From a virus: DNA of 48,872 bases. The notes below the pieces were generated by a model. It made no database searches. It had not been told where the DNA came from and saw only the letters and a program-made list of their open reading frames with translations. A program made the translations under genes and the position numbers. Where the stretch lies: IMG/VR virus record IMGVR_UViG_3300005253_000021, positions 1 through 48,872 of that record, one strand, 5' to 3'. This document shows positions 36,702-44,608 of the stretch, piece after piece (the stretch's first letter is position 1; every line of letters begins with the position of its first letter).

Positions 36702-37973
36702 ATGGAGCCCACCAGTGCCCTAGTATTTGAAGAAGTTCTAACCGAAATGGCTGAACTTGTTGGAATCGCTAACTATGATTCTTCTACAGGTATTTCGATT
36801 CACCCGAACGACAAGGGCGATATTGATAAACTCAAACGTGCCGCAAATAATGGTATGCGTCGGTTTATTTCTGATGCCCCTCCGGGGGGTTGGAACTGGA
36901 TGAAACGCATTATGATGATTAATCTGAGGATAAGTTCGAGTGGTACGGCAGATAGTGGTTCAGCAACAACTCTTGTGGATGGTGAATTAGCTGACACTTA
37001 TGCAGATGATTACTACAACGGTTTTATCCTTGAGGTTGATGGTGGCACTGGAATTGGTGAGAATGCTCTCGTTACAGATTACACAGGAAATAGTGGTACG
37101 TTTACGTTTGCCGCGTTATCTGGTGGAAGTACGCCTGACACTACGACTACATATAGGATAGGTAATCGGTATGCGTTGGACCAGACTTTTGGCGGTCAAG
37201 TTGACGGTGATATTACATACCTTCGGAGTTCTGGTGTCGGTCCGATTGAGTGGGTGAACGAGTTGAGTCTACGTGAGTTACGCCAGTTTGCTGGTTCTAG
37301 TGGGGGTAATCCTTTCTACGCGGCAACACGACCTTATGGAACTCGTAGGCACGAGATAATTTTCTATCCCGATCCTACGGCGGCGAAAGTTGTTACATTT
37401 CCGTACACTTATTTTTTCGATAAGTTGAATATTTTAACAGGAGTAGTGGACTCTGTAACTGGAAGTGCTCCCGCGTTGATAGTTGACGCTGATCGAAATG
37501 AACCCAACGATTATTTTAATACTGATTGGTTGGTCGAGGTAACTAGTGGAACAGGTAAAAACAGTTATGGTATTGTCACTGATTTTGTAAAATCATCCGG
37601 TACAATTACGGTTGCCGGGTGGTTAGATATCGACGGTACCAGTGTTGGTACTGATCCTGTGGCTAATGATACTTATCGATTACTTCCAGTTAGTAATCTT
37701 CAACCCGCTGGATTCGCATTTGATGATATAGTTCGACTGGTGATGAAGGCGGCATGTGAAGCTGAGTTTGAGGATATTTCAGGCGATTGGGAGAATAAAT
37801 ATAATCGAGCATTAACTAATGCTTATAGAATCGATGCTCGATTGGCCCCACGCACAGTGGGTAATTTTGGTGGGGAACAAAGATTTCCCGCTATGAGTTT
37901 ACTTCGAAGACGGTACTACCAATATGGGACCTCGTGGCCCCGTGATGGTAGTGGTTTAGTGGATACTTATTAA
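36702..37973 (+). CDS. Tail adaptor (head-tail connector) protein with two inserted repeats
   Basis: 423 residues. The helical ends (LKRAANNGMRRFISDAPPGG at ~43-62 and DIVRLVMKAACEAEFEDISG near the C-terminus) match podovirus adaptor proteins that dock on the portal. Between them lie two related beta modules: GFILEVDGGTGIGENALVTD followed by SGTFTF and YRIG, and WLVEVTSGTGKNSYGIVTDF followed by SGTITV and YRLL. These look like a duplicated Ig-like or jelly-roll insertion exposed on the tail. Confidence 0.78.
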   Translation: MEPTSALVFEEVLTEMAELVGIANYDSSTGISIHPNDKGDIDKLKRAANNGMRRFISDAPPGGWNWMKRIMMINLRISSSGTADSGSATTLVDGELADTYADDYYNGFILEVDGGTGIGENALVTDYTGNSGTFTFAALSGGSTPDTTTTYRIGNRYALDQTFGGQVDGDITYLRSSGVGPIEWVNELSLRELRQFAGSSGGNPFYAATRPYGTRRHEIIFYPDPTAAKVVTFPYTYFFDKLNILTGVVDSVTGSAPALIVDADRNEPNDYFNTDWLVEVTSGTGKNSYGIVTDFVKSSGTITVAGWLDIDGTSVGTDPVANDTYRLLPVSNLQPAGFAFDDIVRLVMKAACEAEFEDISGDWENKYNRALTNAYRIDARLAPRTVGNFGGEQRFPAMSLLRRRYYQYGTSWPRDGSGLVDTY

Positions 37974-38001
37974 TTAAGGCTTGAAATGAAAGGGTAAGAA
38001 A

Positions 38002-38274
38002 ATGGGTGGAAGAAGTCATGCACATGCTTTTGACCATAGTAGGATGATCGGGGGACCAGCGGCGGCTGATGGAGTGATTCAAGTTACGTGGAAGACTGAG
38101 GATGGAATTTTTTCGGCCTATGGAACTACTGCGGTTGGATCTATCACGGATACAGATACATATGCTCCCGGATGTCAGTATACTGACGTTAATCTCGCCA
38201 GAGTGTATGTCAATGAACAGACTGATATAACCTCGGCCCCATCGTGGGTTATTTTAGGGTCACATACGTCATAA
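38002..38274 (+). CDS. Hypothetical structural protein
   Basis: 90 residues, beta-rich, starting GGRSHAHAFDHSRMIGG with several His and ending in an SWVILGS strand. It lies between adaptor and nozzle genes. It may be a tail or head completion protein; no family was recognised. Confidence 0.6.
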   Translation: MGGRSHAHAFDHSRMIGGPAAADGVIQVTWKTEDGIFSAYGTTAVGSITDTDTYAPGCQYTDVNLARVYVNEQTDITSAPSWVILGSHTS

Positions 38275-38286
38275 TCCGGAGGTAAT

Positions 38287-38529
38287 GTGGCTAATTTCCG
38301 ATTAACTTTCCCTGTTAAGGGGATTAATAAAAGTCGTGTACCGGAAGATCAACCGGAAATGACTTCCCCGGATATGAATAATGTCCGTGCATTTGATGTG
38401 CTGGATGAACGTATTCGGGGGGGTCAGCGTCCGGGAATGAAGAAACGATATAGTGAGTGGGTAACAAATGTAGCGTCGGGGACTGGCCCGATTGTGGGTA
38501 TGTGTGAAGTTTCCATAACGGAGTTATAA
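38287..38529 (+). CDS. N-terminal part of a split tail nozzle protein
   Basis: 80 residues from GTG after GGAGGTAAT. SRVPEDQPEMTSPDMNNVRA and RIRGGQRPGMKKRY are the usual start of podovirus tail nozzle proteins, and PIVGMCEVS is the usual join to the propeller. Here a stop follows and the rest is encoded in another frame one base later. A split gene with coupled translation, +1 frameshifting at TTA-TAA, or a sequence error can each explain this. Confidence 0.72.
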   Translation: MANFRLTFPVKGINKSRVPEDQPEMTSPDMNNVRAFDVLDERIRGGQRPGMKKRYSEWVTNVASGTGPIVGMCEVSITEL

Positions 38530-38530
38530 T

Positions 38531-40654
38531 ATGGCTATTCTTACTTCCTATGATGATCCTGATAATGGTGTCGCGGGGTATATAACCCACGGGGCTATAG
38601 ATGGGGCCTCTACTAGTGTAGTTGCTCAAGGTTTTAAAATTTCGGGGACTAACGATCTTGAGACGGTACAGGTACGTTTATATAAATTTGATGGTGCCCC
38701 GGGTACATTAACTTGCGAGATTCGTAATGTTGATGGTGGTGGTCCCGGGGAAACTGTTTATGCCACCGCAACCTATAACGGAAATCTGATTACAGCGACT
38801 ACTCCCCCCGGCGAATTAGTCACATTTACGTTTGCCGCCCCCTATTATACGTTAATCGGCGGCACTCAATATTGTTGGGTGGTGTGGGCTGAAAGCGGGG
38901 ACAGTGAAAATACAGTGAAAACGGTACGTATAGGTTCCTCTCAATATGCTGACGGTATCGCCTACAATGATGCACAGGGTGGGGCTAGTTGGAATCAACG
39001 TACCGCAGAAGAATTTATGTTCACCGTTGGCGGAACAGCTTCCACGGTAAGTCCCCCCACAACGGATCGATCCTTTAATAAGAAATTAGTCGTTGTGGGA
39101 AGCGACACAGTATTCTATGAGAGTGCGAGTGCCCTCACTGAATTGACCGCCGCACGAGACGGTATTGACTGCACCAATCTTTTACAGATTACCCCGGCAT
39201 ACCAGAAAGTGTTTATAGCGAATGAGACTAATTTAAAAGTCGCCGATTTTGGGAATGTAAAGATTACGACGGCTAACCTCGGATCAAATCCTCCGGATAA
39301 AGGGACTCTCTTAACTGGAGGTACTTCTGGGGCGAAAATGGTAGTTGATTATATAACGACGTTATCTAGTGCCTGTGTACTTTACGGGCAACGTATAACT
39401 GCTGCCACCTTTACCGCTGAAACTGTGACGGGTACGGATGATGATGGCAACGCCATATCTTTTACGGGGACTGCGGAGGTTGCCAGACCCCATTGGTATG
39501 ATTGGACCGTGTATGGTGGAGACTCTTCTTATGGAGCGATGCCGAATTTCGCGTCGTTGATTTGCTTATATCGTGGTCGGGTCGTAATATCCGGGAATAA
39601 AGAATATTCATTTCAATGGTATATGGCCCGACAAAATCATCCGTTCGATTTTAATTATGCTAAAAATGATGCCCAGACTGCTGTAGCTGGAAGTAATGCC
39701 GATGCTGGTGAACTCGGAGATATTGTAACTGCACTTATACCTTTCAAAGATGATTATTTAGTATTTGGTTGCGGGAGTCAGATATGGTATATGGCAGGAG
39801 ATCCCGCCGCAGGTGGTTCATTGAATGAACTCGATTTAACTACTGGTATTTACGGGCCTCAAGCATGGTGTTTTGATAACGCTGAGAACTTATATTTCTG
39901 GGGAACGAACGGCGTATATAAAACAACAATCCCCGGTGTACCGATAAATATCTCCCGGGCCCATTTGCCTAATCTAGTGAAAGATGAGGCGGTAGATTCT
40001 TCGACTCATCGTATTACATTAGAATATGATCCCCGGCGGAATGGGATTTTAATCGCGATTACGAAATTCTCTGACAATACACATTCTAATTATTTCTATG
40101 ATCTTTTAACCCAAGGATTTTTTCCAGAGTCTTCCCATGCTAATTGTGCAGTATACTCGCAATTATTCTATCAAGGGGATGCTCCGGATTATAGGCGGCT
40201 ATTAGTAGGTTGTTCAGACGGATATATAAGGTACTACGACGAAGATACAAAATCAGACGTTTTAGCCGATGATACCGCAAATGCTATTAATGCGTATTGC
40301 ACTTGGGGGCCGTTGAAGTTGGCCCAGAACGATGACTATTATGGATTACTTACATCACTTGAAGTTATTACTGCGGGCGGGGCATCTGGGGGGAGTCAGT
40401 CTGATTCAAGTGATGTTAGTTTCAATCTATTCGTTGCCGATACCGCAGAAGAGATTCTGGAGAAATTATCAGCGAATACAGACTATCGTGTGACAGGTGT
40501 AATTACTGCACCCGGTCGCCCGAAGGGGTCTAAAATAAAGAGGCGACTTCGGGGTATGTTTCTCGGAATACGTTTATGGAATAGTACAGCGGCTCAGACT
40601 TGGGCTGTTAATAAAATAATTGGGACCATTAAAAAAAGTGGGAGATTTAGATAA
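38531..40654 (+). CDS. Tail nozzle, main part, with inserted beta domain
   Basis: 707 residues. Residues 1-170 are a beta sandwich (YITHGAIDGASTSVVAQGFK, VQVRLYKFDGAPGTLTCEIR) like sugar-binding domains. From about 180 the nozzle propeller continues (SFNKKLVVVGSDTVFYESAS, LICLYRGRVVISGNKEYSFQ, QIWYMAGDP, FFPESSHANC) to a basic C-terminus (KGSKIKRRLRGMF). The inserted domain occupies the place where the preceding 80-residue piece should join. It would form the tail tip through which DNA leaves. Confidence 0.78.
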   Translation: MAILTSYDDPDNGVAGYITHGAIDGASTSVVAQGFKISGTNDLETVQVRLYKFDGAPGTLTCEIRNVDGGGPGETVYATATYNGNLITATTPPGELVTFTFAAPYYTLIGGTQYCWVVWAESGDSENTVKTVRIGSSQYADGIAYNDAQGGASWNQRTAEEFMFTVGGTASTVSPPTTDRSFNKKLVVVGSDTVFYESASALTELTAARDGIDCTNLLQITPAYQKVFIANETNLKVADFGNVKITTANLGSNPPDKGTLLTGGTSGAKMVVDYITTLSSACVLYGQRITAATFTAETVTGTDDDGNAISFTGTAEVARPHWYDWTVYGGDSSYGAMPNFASLICLYRGRVVISGNKEYSFQWYMARQNHPFDFNYAKNDAQTAVAGSNADAGELGDIVTALIPFKDDYLVFGCGSQIWYMAGDPAAGGSLNELDLTTGIYGPQAWCFDNAENLYFWGTNGVYKTTIPGVPINISRAHLPNLVKDEAVDSSTHRITLEYDPRRNGILIAITKFSDNTHSNYFYDLLTQGFFPESSHANCAVYSQLFYQGDAPDYRRLLVGCSDGYIRYYDEDTKSDVLADDTANAINAYCTWGPLKLAQNDDYYGLLTSLEVITAGGASGGSQSDSSDVSFNLFVADTAEEILEKLSANTDYRVTGVITAPGRPKGSKIKRRLRGMFLGIRLWNSTAAQTWAVNKIIGTIKKSGRFR

Positions 40655-41577
40655 TGCCAGATCAAATAGACATTGGGAAATATTTATCTAGTTTATACGG
40701 CGATTATTCTCAAAGCCGAGGGCGAAAAGAAACGATGTTCGGTGAGGGGATATCTGCCTTACAAAGTTACGCCGATATATTTAAACCCGGTGGGACTTAT
40801 GGGGCTGGTACTGAGGCCGCGATAAATCGGGCGGGTACTAAGGCTGTTGCTTCTGGTTACCAGAATCTTGTGAGTGCTGGTCTCTCGAATACAACAGTAC
40901 CGGGGGGTTTACAAGCTACGTTCGAGGAAGAGGTTGGTATACCCGCACGATTACGGAGTGAGGATAGACGTATGGAACTGTTAGGTGGGGCAACTTCTCA
41001 ATTAGCGAGTGCCTATACTAACTATAATCCGTTATCTCCCTCGGCGGGAGATATTGCACACCTCGCAACGGGTGGATTTTCCGGAATACAAACTGGACGT
41101 ATCGCTGATATGAATGCACAATTAGCCGCCAATGCACAGAACCCATATCCATTTGGGCGTTTCGAAGATCAGTTTGGTAGTTCTGGTGGGGGAGGTACTT
41201 CCGGTGGTGGGGGTGGTACAGCACCCACGACATCACAGCATCTTGGTGCCGGTGGGTTTTCAAATCCTTATGGTGGAGGTTCCGGGGATGGGGGTTTCGC
41301 CGGAGGAGAGTTACCAGTAATGGTTGGGGGACAGCGGGTAGATCCGGGTACAGACACGGCATATTCCGGTGGGATGAGTCAACAAGAATATAAGGCGGCG
41401 AACCCAACAGGATACGCAGAGTGGTGGGATCAGATGCAGAGAGCATCTGCATTTGGCCGTCCAATACCACCGAAACCTTGGGAGACAGGTGGGGACGTTT
41501 TTGCACCATCGACAGCTATTGATGACCCCTTTGCTGATTATGCGAGTCGTATAAGTGGTGTTTCAGCATATATTTAA
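40654..41577 (+). CDS. Putative internal/tail virion protein, Gly-rich
   Basis: 307 residues: a helical N-terminal half (YADIFKPGGTYGAGTEAAIN, TSQLASAYTNY) and a Gly/Ser-rich region (residues ~178-225), then PTGYAEWWDQM. Coupled by one base to the nozzle gene. Similar helical proteins precede ejection proteins in podoviruses. An ejection or tail role is inferred from position. Confidence 0.6.
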   Translation: MPDQIDIGKYLSSLYGDYSQSRGRKETMFGEGISALQSYADIFKPGGTYGAGTEAAINRAGTKAVASGYQNLVSAGLSNTTVPGGLQATFEEEVGIPARLRSEDRRMELLGGATSQLASAYTNYNPLSPSAGDIAHLATGGFSGIQTGRIADMNAQLAANAQNPYPFGRFEDQFGSSGGGGTSGGGGGTAPTTSQHLGAGGFSNPYGGGSGDGGFAGGELPVMVGGQRVDPGTDTAYSGGMSQQEYKAANPTGYAEWWDQMQRASAFGRPIPPKPWETGGDVFAPSTAIDDPFADYASRISGVSAYI

Positions 41578-41589
41578 TAGGAGTTTCTA

Positions 41590-43233
41590 ATGGGCCGAGG
41601 TCGGGTAGCACCTCCGATTAAAGATGGAGACTGGACAAGTGTACGACAGGCAATTAATCGTCTAAGTGCTATTACACTTGGCTCGGAGGCTGAACCCACG
41701 TTTGCTGGATTAACTCTATCCGGTATGACAGTGGGTTCTGTTTTATTTGCTGGAGCAAGTGGCGTAGTATCACAAGACAATTCTAGTTTATTTTGGGATG
41801 ACACAAATAATAGACTTGGTATTGGGGTAAATACTCCAGCATATAAATTAGATGTTACTAGTGGAACAGATAATATAGTAGCAAATTTTGAATCAACAGA
41901 TGCTGAGGCTTTCATTACTTTCCATGATAATACTACAGTAACAAACAGAACTGCAATAGGGGCAATTGGAACAAGAATGGGTATTTTTGCAGGTGGTTCT
42001 GAAAGAATAAGTATATTGACCGGGGGAAATGTAGGAATTGGGACAACTACACCATTATCTAAACTTTCAATAAACGGCGGATTACATGTTGGCGGAGATA
42101 GTGATGCTGGAGATAATAATTTATTAGTTGACGGTACAATTGGCTCAGGTGTTCATACGATAACGCCGGGGACTGATGTTACAGGACTTATAATAAACAA
42201 CGAGCACAACTCGACAAATCCACATATTTTATTAAACAATGATACAACAAGTGCAAAAATATTTTTAACAGATGCTGACCACCTTACATTATTATCTACC
42301 TCTGGTAATATTAGACTTCAAGCAACTATGGGTGTGATAGATATACGTGGTGGAAGGAACTTAGAATTCTCAAGTGGTGGAAATATTGGTAACGGTGGCG
42401 GTGCTGGCACTGATCCTGCAAATATTTGGGCCACAACCAACATCACAGCAGGTGACAATGTTATCACATCTGGTGGTGGTGCAGGAAGCCCAAGTTATAC
42501 GTTTAAAAACGGCGGTACTTCCGGGATGTGGTTCACTATTGGACCACCCGCGGCATTAAACTTTTCGGTAAACGGGACGTTAAAAGGTGGCTTTCAGACT
42601 ACCGGATTAGTTATGAATACTGGCTCTATAACTGATACAACAGGAGCGATCAGTTTTGGTAATGAAAACCTCACTACTACTGGCCTTGTTGATATGGGTT
42701 CTGCGGTAATAGGCGATGGAACAAATGAAGTGCAAGTATCTGGAACTGGTGATCTGGTTTTTGTAGGTACGGCGGGTTTACCTTTTGGTGAGGCTCACCA
42801 AACAGATGGTCTTACGTTTAATGTAACAATGACCACTGTAAATGTTTGGGCCGAAGTAGATGCCGCAACAACTAACATCAATGCAGTGGACCTAAACCTT
42901 GTCACCTTTCCGGGCGATCATTATTTATTACTTACAGAAGAAGGAAAGTATTTTATAACTTACAGCTTTACAGCCGAGATAGATAGTGTTGCAGGGGGGG
43001 ATCAGCATGTAGAATCCGGGATTATGGTTAATGGGTCGATACAAACAGATAGGGGACTAGGACACGAACAATACGCGGCAATAAATAAAGAGAGGAATTT
43101 ACAAGGCCATACTATTATAGATGTACCAACAAACGGACAAGTAAGTTTGGCCATAAAAAATACGACATCCGGCGGCAAGGTTTTAACAATAGATCATCTC
43201 AATATAACTGTAGTACAGCACGGAGGTACCTAA
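41590..43233 (+). CDS. Tail fibre / receptor-binding protein
   Basis: 547 residues. A short N-terminal virion-anchor region is followed by repeated beta-helical stretches (RLGIGVNTPAYKLDVTSG, GNVGIGTTTPLSKLSING: the LGIGTxxPxxKL repeat of phage fibres), a Gly-rich shaft, and a C-terminal jelly-roll-like head (GKYFITYSFTAEIDS to LNITVVQHGG) of C1q/TNF style. Part of the gene is much richer in A+T than its surroundings, suggesting exchange. It should decide host range. Confidence 0.82.
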   Translation: MGRGRVAPPIKDGDWTSVRQAINRLSAITLGSEAEPTFAGLTLSGMTVGSVLFAGASGVVSQDNSSLFWDDTNNRLGIGVNTPAYKLDVTSGTDNIVANFESTDAEAFITFHDNTTVTNRTAIGAIGTRMGIFAGGSERISILTGGNVGIGTTTPLSKLSINGGLHVGGDSDAGDNNLLVDGTIGSGVHTITPGTDVTGLIINNEHNSTNPHILLNNDTTSAKIFLTDADHLTLLSTSGNIRLQATMGVIDIRGGRNLEFSSGGNIGNGGGAGTDPANIWATTNITAGDNVITSGGGAGSPSYTFKNGGTSGMWFTIGPPAALNFSVNGTLKGGFQTTGLVMNTGSITDTTGAISFGNENLTTTGLVDMGSAVIGDGTNEVQVSGTGDLVFVGTAGLPFGEAHQTDGLTFNVTMTTVNVWAEVDAATTNINAVDLNLVTFPGDHYLLLTEEGKYFITYSFTAEIDSVAGGDQHVESGIMVNGSIQTDRGLGHEQYAAINKERNLQGHTIIDVPTNGQVSLAIKNTTSGGKVLTIDHLNITVVQHGGT

Positions 43234-43490
43234 TGGGTGTAATACTCACATTAAGAGAAATACCAACTGCAAAGGTGGCTGATGCACTGGCGGGGATATT
43301 ACGAGAACATCCGGTACCTTTGATACCAGACCCCGATAGTACAGAGGAAACACCATTGCCATATATACCTAAGTATACGGGCAAGGTGTGGGCGGAGAAA
43401 CTCGCGGAAGATTACCTGAATAGAGAACGCAAGTCCGGTAATATAAAACTGCGTACTGATGCGATAATAGATATTGATATGTTTGAGTAG
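43233..43490 (+). CDS. Small protein after the fibre gene
   Basis: 85 residues with ADALAGILREHPVPLIPDPD and PYIPKYTGKVWAEKLAEDYL. It shares one base with the fibre stop. Such positions often hold fibre chaperones or attachment proteins, but no motif is recognised. Confidence 0.65.
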   Translation: MGVILTLREIPTAKVADALAGILREHPVPLIPDPDSTEETPLPYIPKYTGKVWAEKLAEDYLNRERKSGNIKLRTDAIIDIDMFE

Positions 43491-43499
43491 GAGGCTGAT

Positions 43500-44372
43500 A
43501 TGCCGGGAAGACAATTTAATCGGTTACCTGCTAGCGGGCCGATGGCTCAACAGGCAGAACAGGAATATAAAGCCGCGAAGAGAGCCGCGGGGGAAGAATA
43601 CGAGATTGAAGCACGAGCGTTAGGTCAACAAGTTCTTACTGATGCTCAATATCAGAATAAGATGGCTCAACTTCAAGGGAAACATTCCTTGAAGGCACTT
43701 CAAATGGATCGGAATTGGGATCAACAAATGACTCAGATCAATGAGTATGAAAAACTCGGTGCCGCAGGAACGATATCTCCCGAACAGGCGGATCAAGCAC
43801 AGTATGGGATTTCCGGTTATCGAGTTCCCTCACAAAAACAGCCAAATTACCAGAATGAACATAGGAATCTTATCCAAGAGCGTAATCGACTCACAGATAT
43901 GCTTATAAATAATTGGGCTAAAAAATGGGGGAAATGGCGGAGTATCGAGGAAATAAATAAAGACGGTAAGATTACAAAATGGGGTGATAAGGCGACACCG
44001 GAGGAACTACAGCAGATCGAAACCATACAGAATATGATAGGTCAATTCGATGCTTATGAGTTTGAACTTTTAAATAAGTTAGATCCCCAGCAACGTAAAG
44101 TTAATCAACTATCGCGGGCGATGTCGATGGGCCCCCGTACACAAGCGACTCCTGGTGTTGGTGGGAAACGCCCTCGTATACTATTGGGGACTGGTACTCC
44201 AGAAGATCCACTCCGGGGGTATGCCGACGCCCCAGAACCGGAACGGTTTGAGACCCCGGGTTTCAAGATGACTCGGGAGAAAGCGATTACACGAGCACGG
44301 GAACAGCTTGGTACGGGGGCTGACCGTGAACGAATTATAACCCTCGCGAAACAAATATATGGGGCTAAATAA
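43500..44372 (+). CDS. Putative ejection (internal virion) protein
   Basis: 290 residues, Gln/Lys/Arg-rich coiled coil (QQAEQEYKAAKRAAGEEYEI, NEHRNLIQERNRLTDMLINN) with a C-terminal TREKAITRAREQLGTGADRE stretch like those in podovirus internal virion proteins. GGAGGCTGAT precedes the ATG. It lies before the giant protein, matching the order of ejection proteins in other podoviruses. Confidence 0.65.
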   Translation: MPGRQFNRLPASGPMAQQAEQEYKAAKRAAGEEYEIEARALGQQVLTDAQYQNKMAQLQGKHSLKALQMDRNWDQQMTQINEYEKLGAAGTISPEQADQAQYGISGYRVPSQKQPNYQNEHRNLIQERNRLTDMLINNWAKKWGKWRSIEEINKDGKITKWGDKATPEELQQIETIQNMIGQFDAYEFELLNKLDPQQRKVNQLSRAMSMGPRTQATPGVGGKRPRILLGTGTPEDPLRGYADAPEPERFETPGFKMTREKAITRAREQLGTGADRERIITLAKQIYGAK

Positions 44373-44605
44373 TGGACGAGTTAGAATTTATATCGACAGA
44401 TGAACTTATAGGGGAGTTATCGAGTAGGCATACAGAGTTAATAGTAATTCGCAACAAAGAAAAAAGTAAAGGTGCTAATAAAGTTTTTGTAAAAACTCCG
44501 TTCGGTCCTTTGGCGAAACGAAAAAAAGGTTTTGATTTAGTTGAAGCTATAGAAATGTTAGATGCTACGCAAAAGCAATTAGTTATAGAATATTTAGAGG
44601 ATTAA
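44372..44605 (+). CDS. Small hypothetical protein
   Basis: 77 residues: acidic helix (DELEFISTDELIGELSS), a basic middle (KVFVKTPFGPLAKRKKG) and a final helix (VEAIEMLDATQKQLVIEYL). Coupled by TAATG to the previous gene. The function of this family is not known to me. Confidence 0.68.
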   Translation: MDELEFISTDELIGELSSRHTELIVIRNKEKSKGANKVFVKTPFGPLAKRKKGFDLVEAIEMLDATQKQLVIEYLED

Positions 44606-44608
44606 ACA

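Noticed and set aside
41018-41509. A 163-residue minus-strand frame opposite the Gly-rich virion gene
   Set aside because: His/Pro/Tyr-rich composition is the mirror of Gly codons, and it opposes a coupled late gene with good context.
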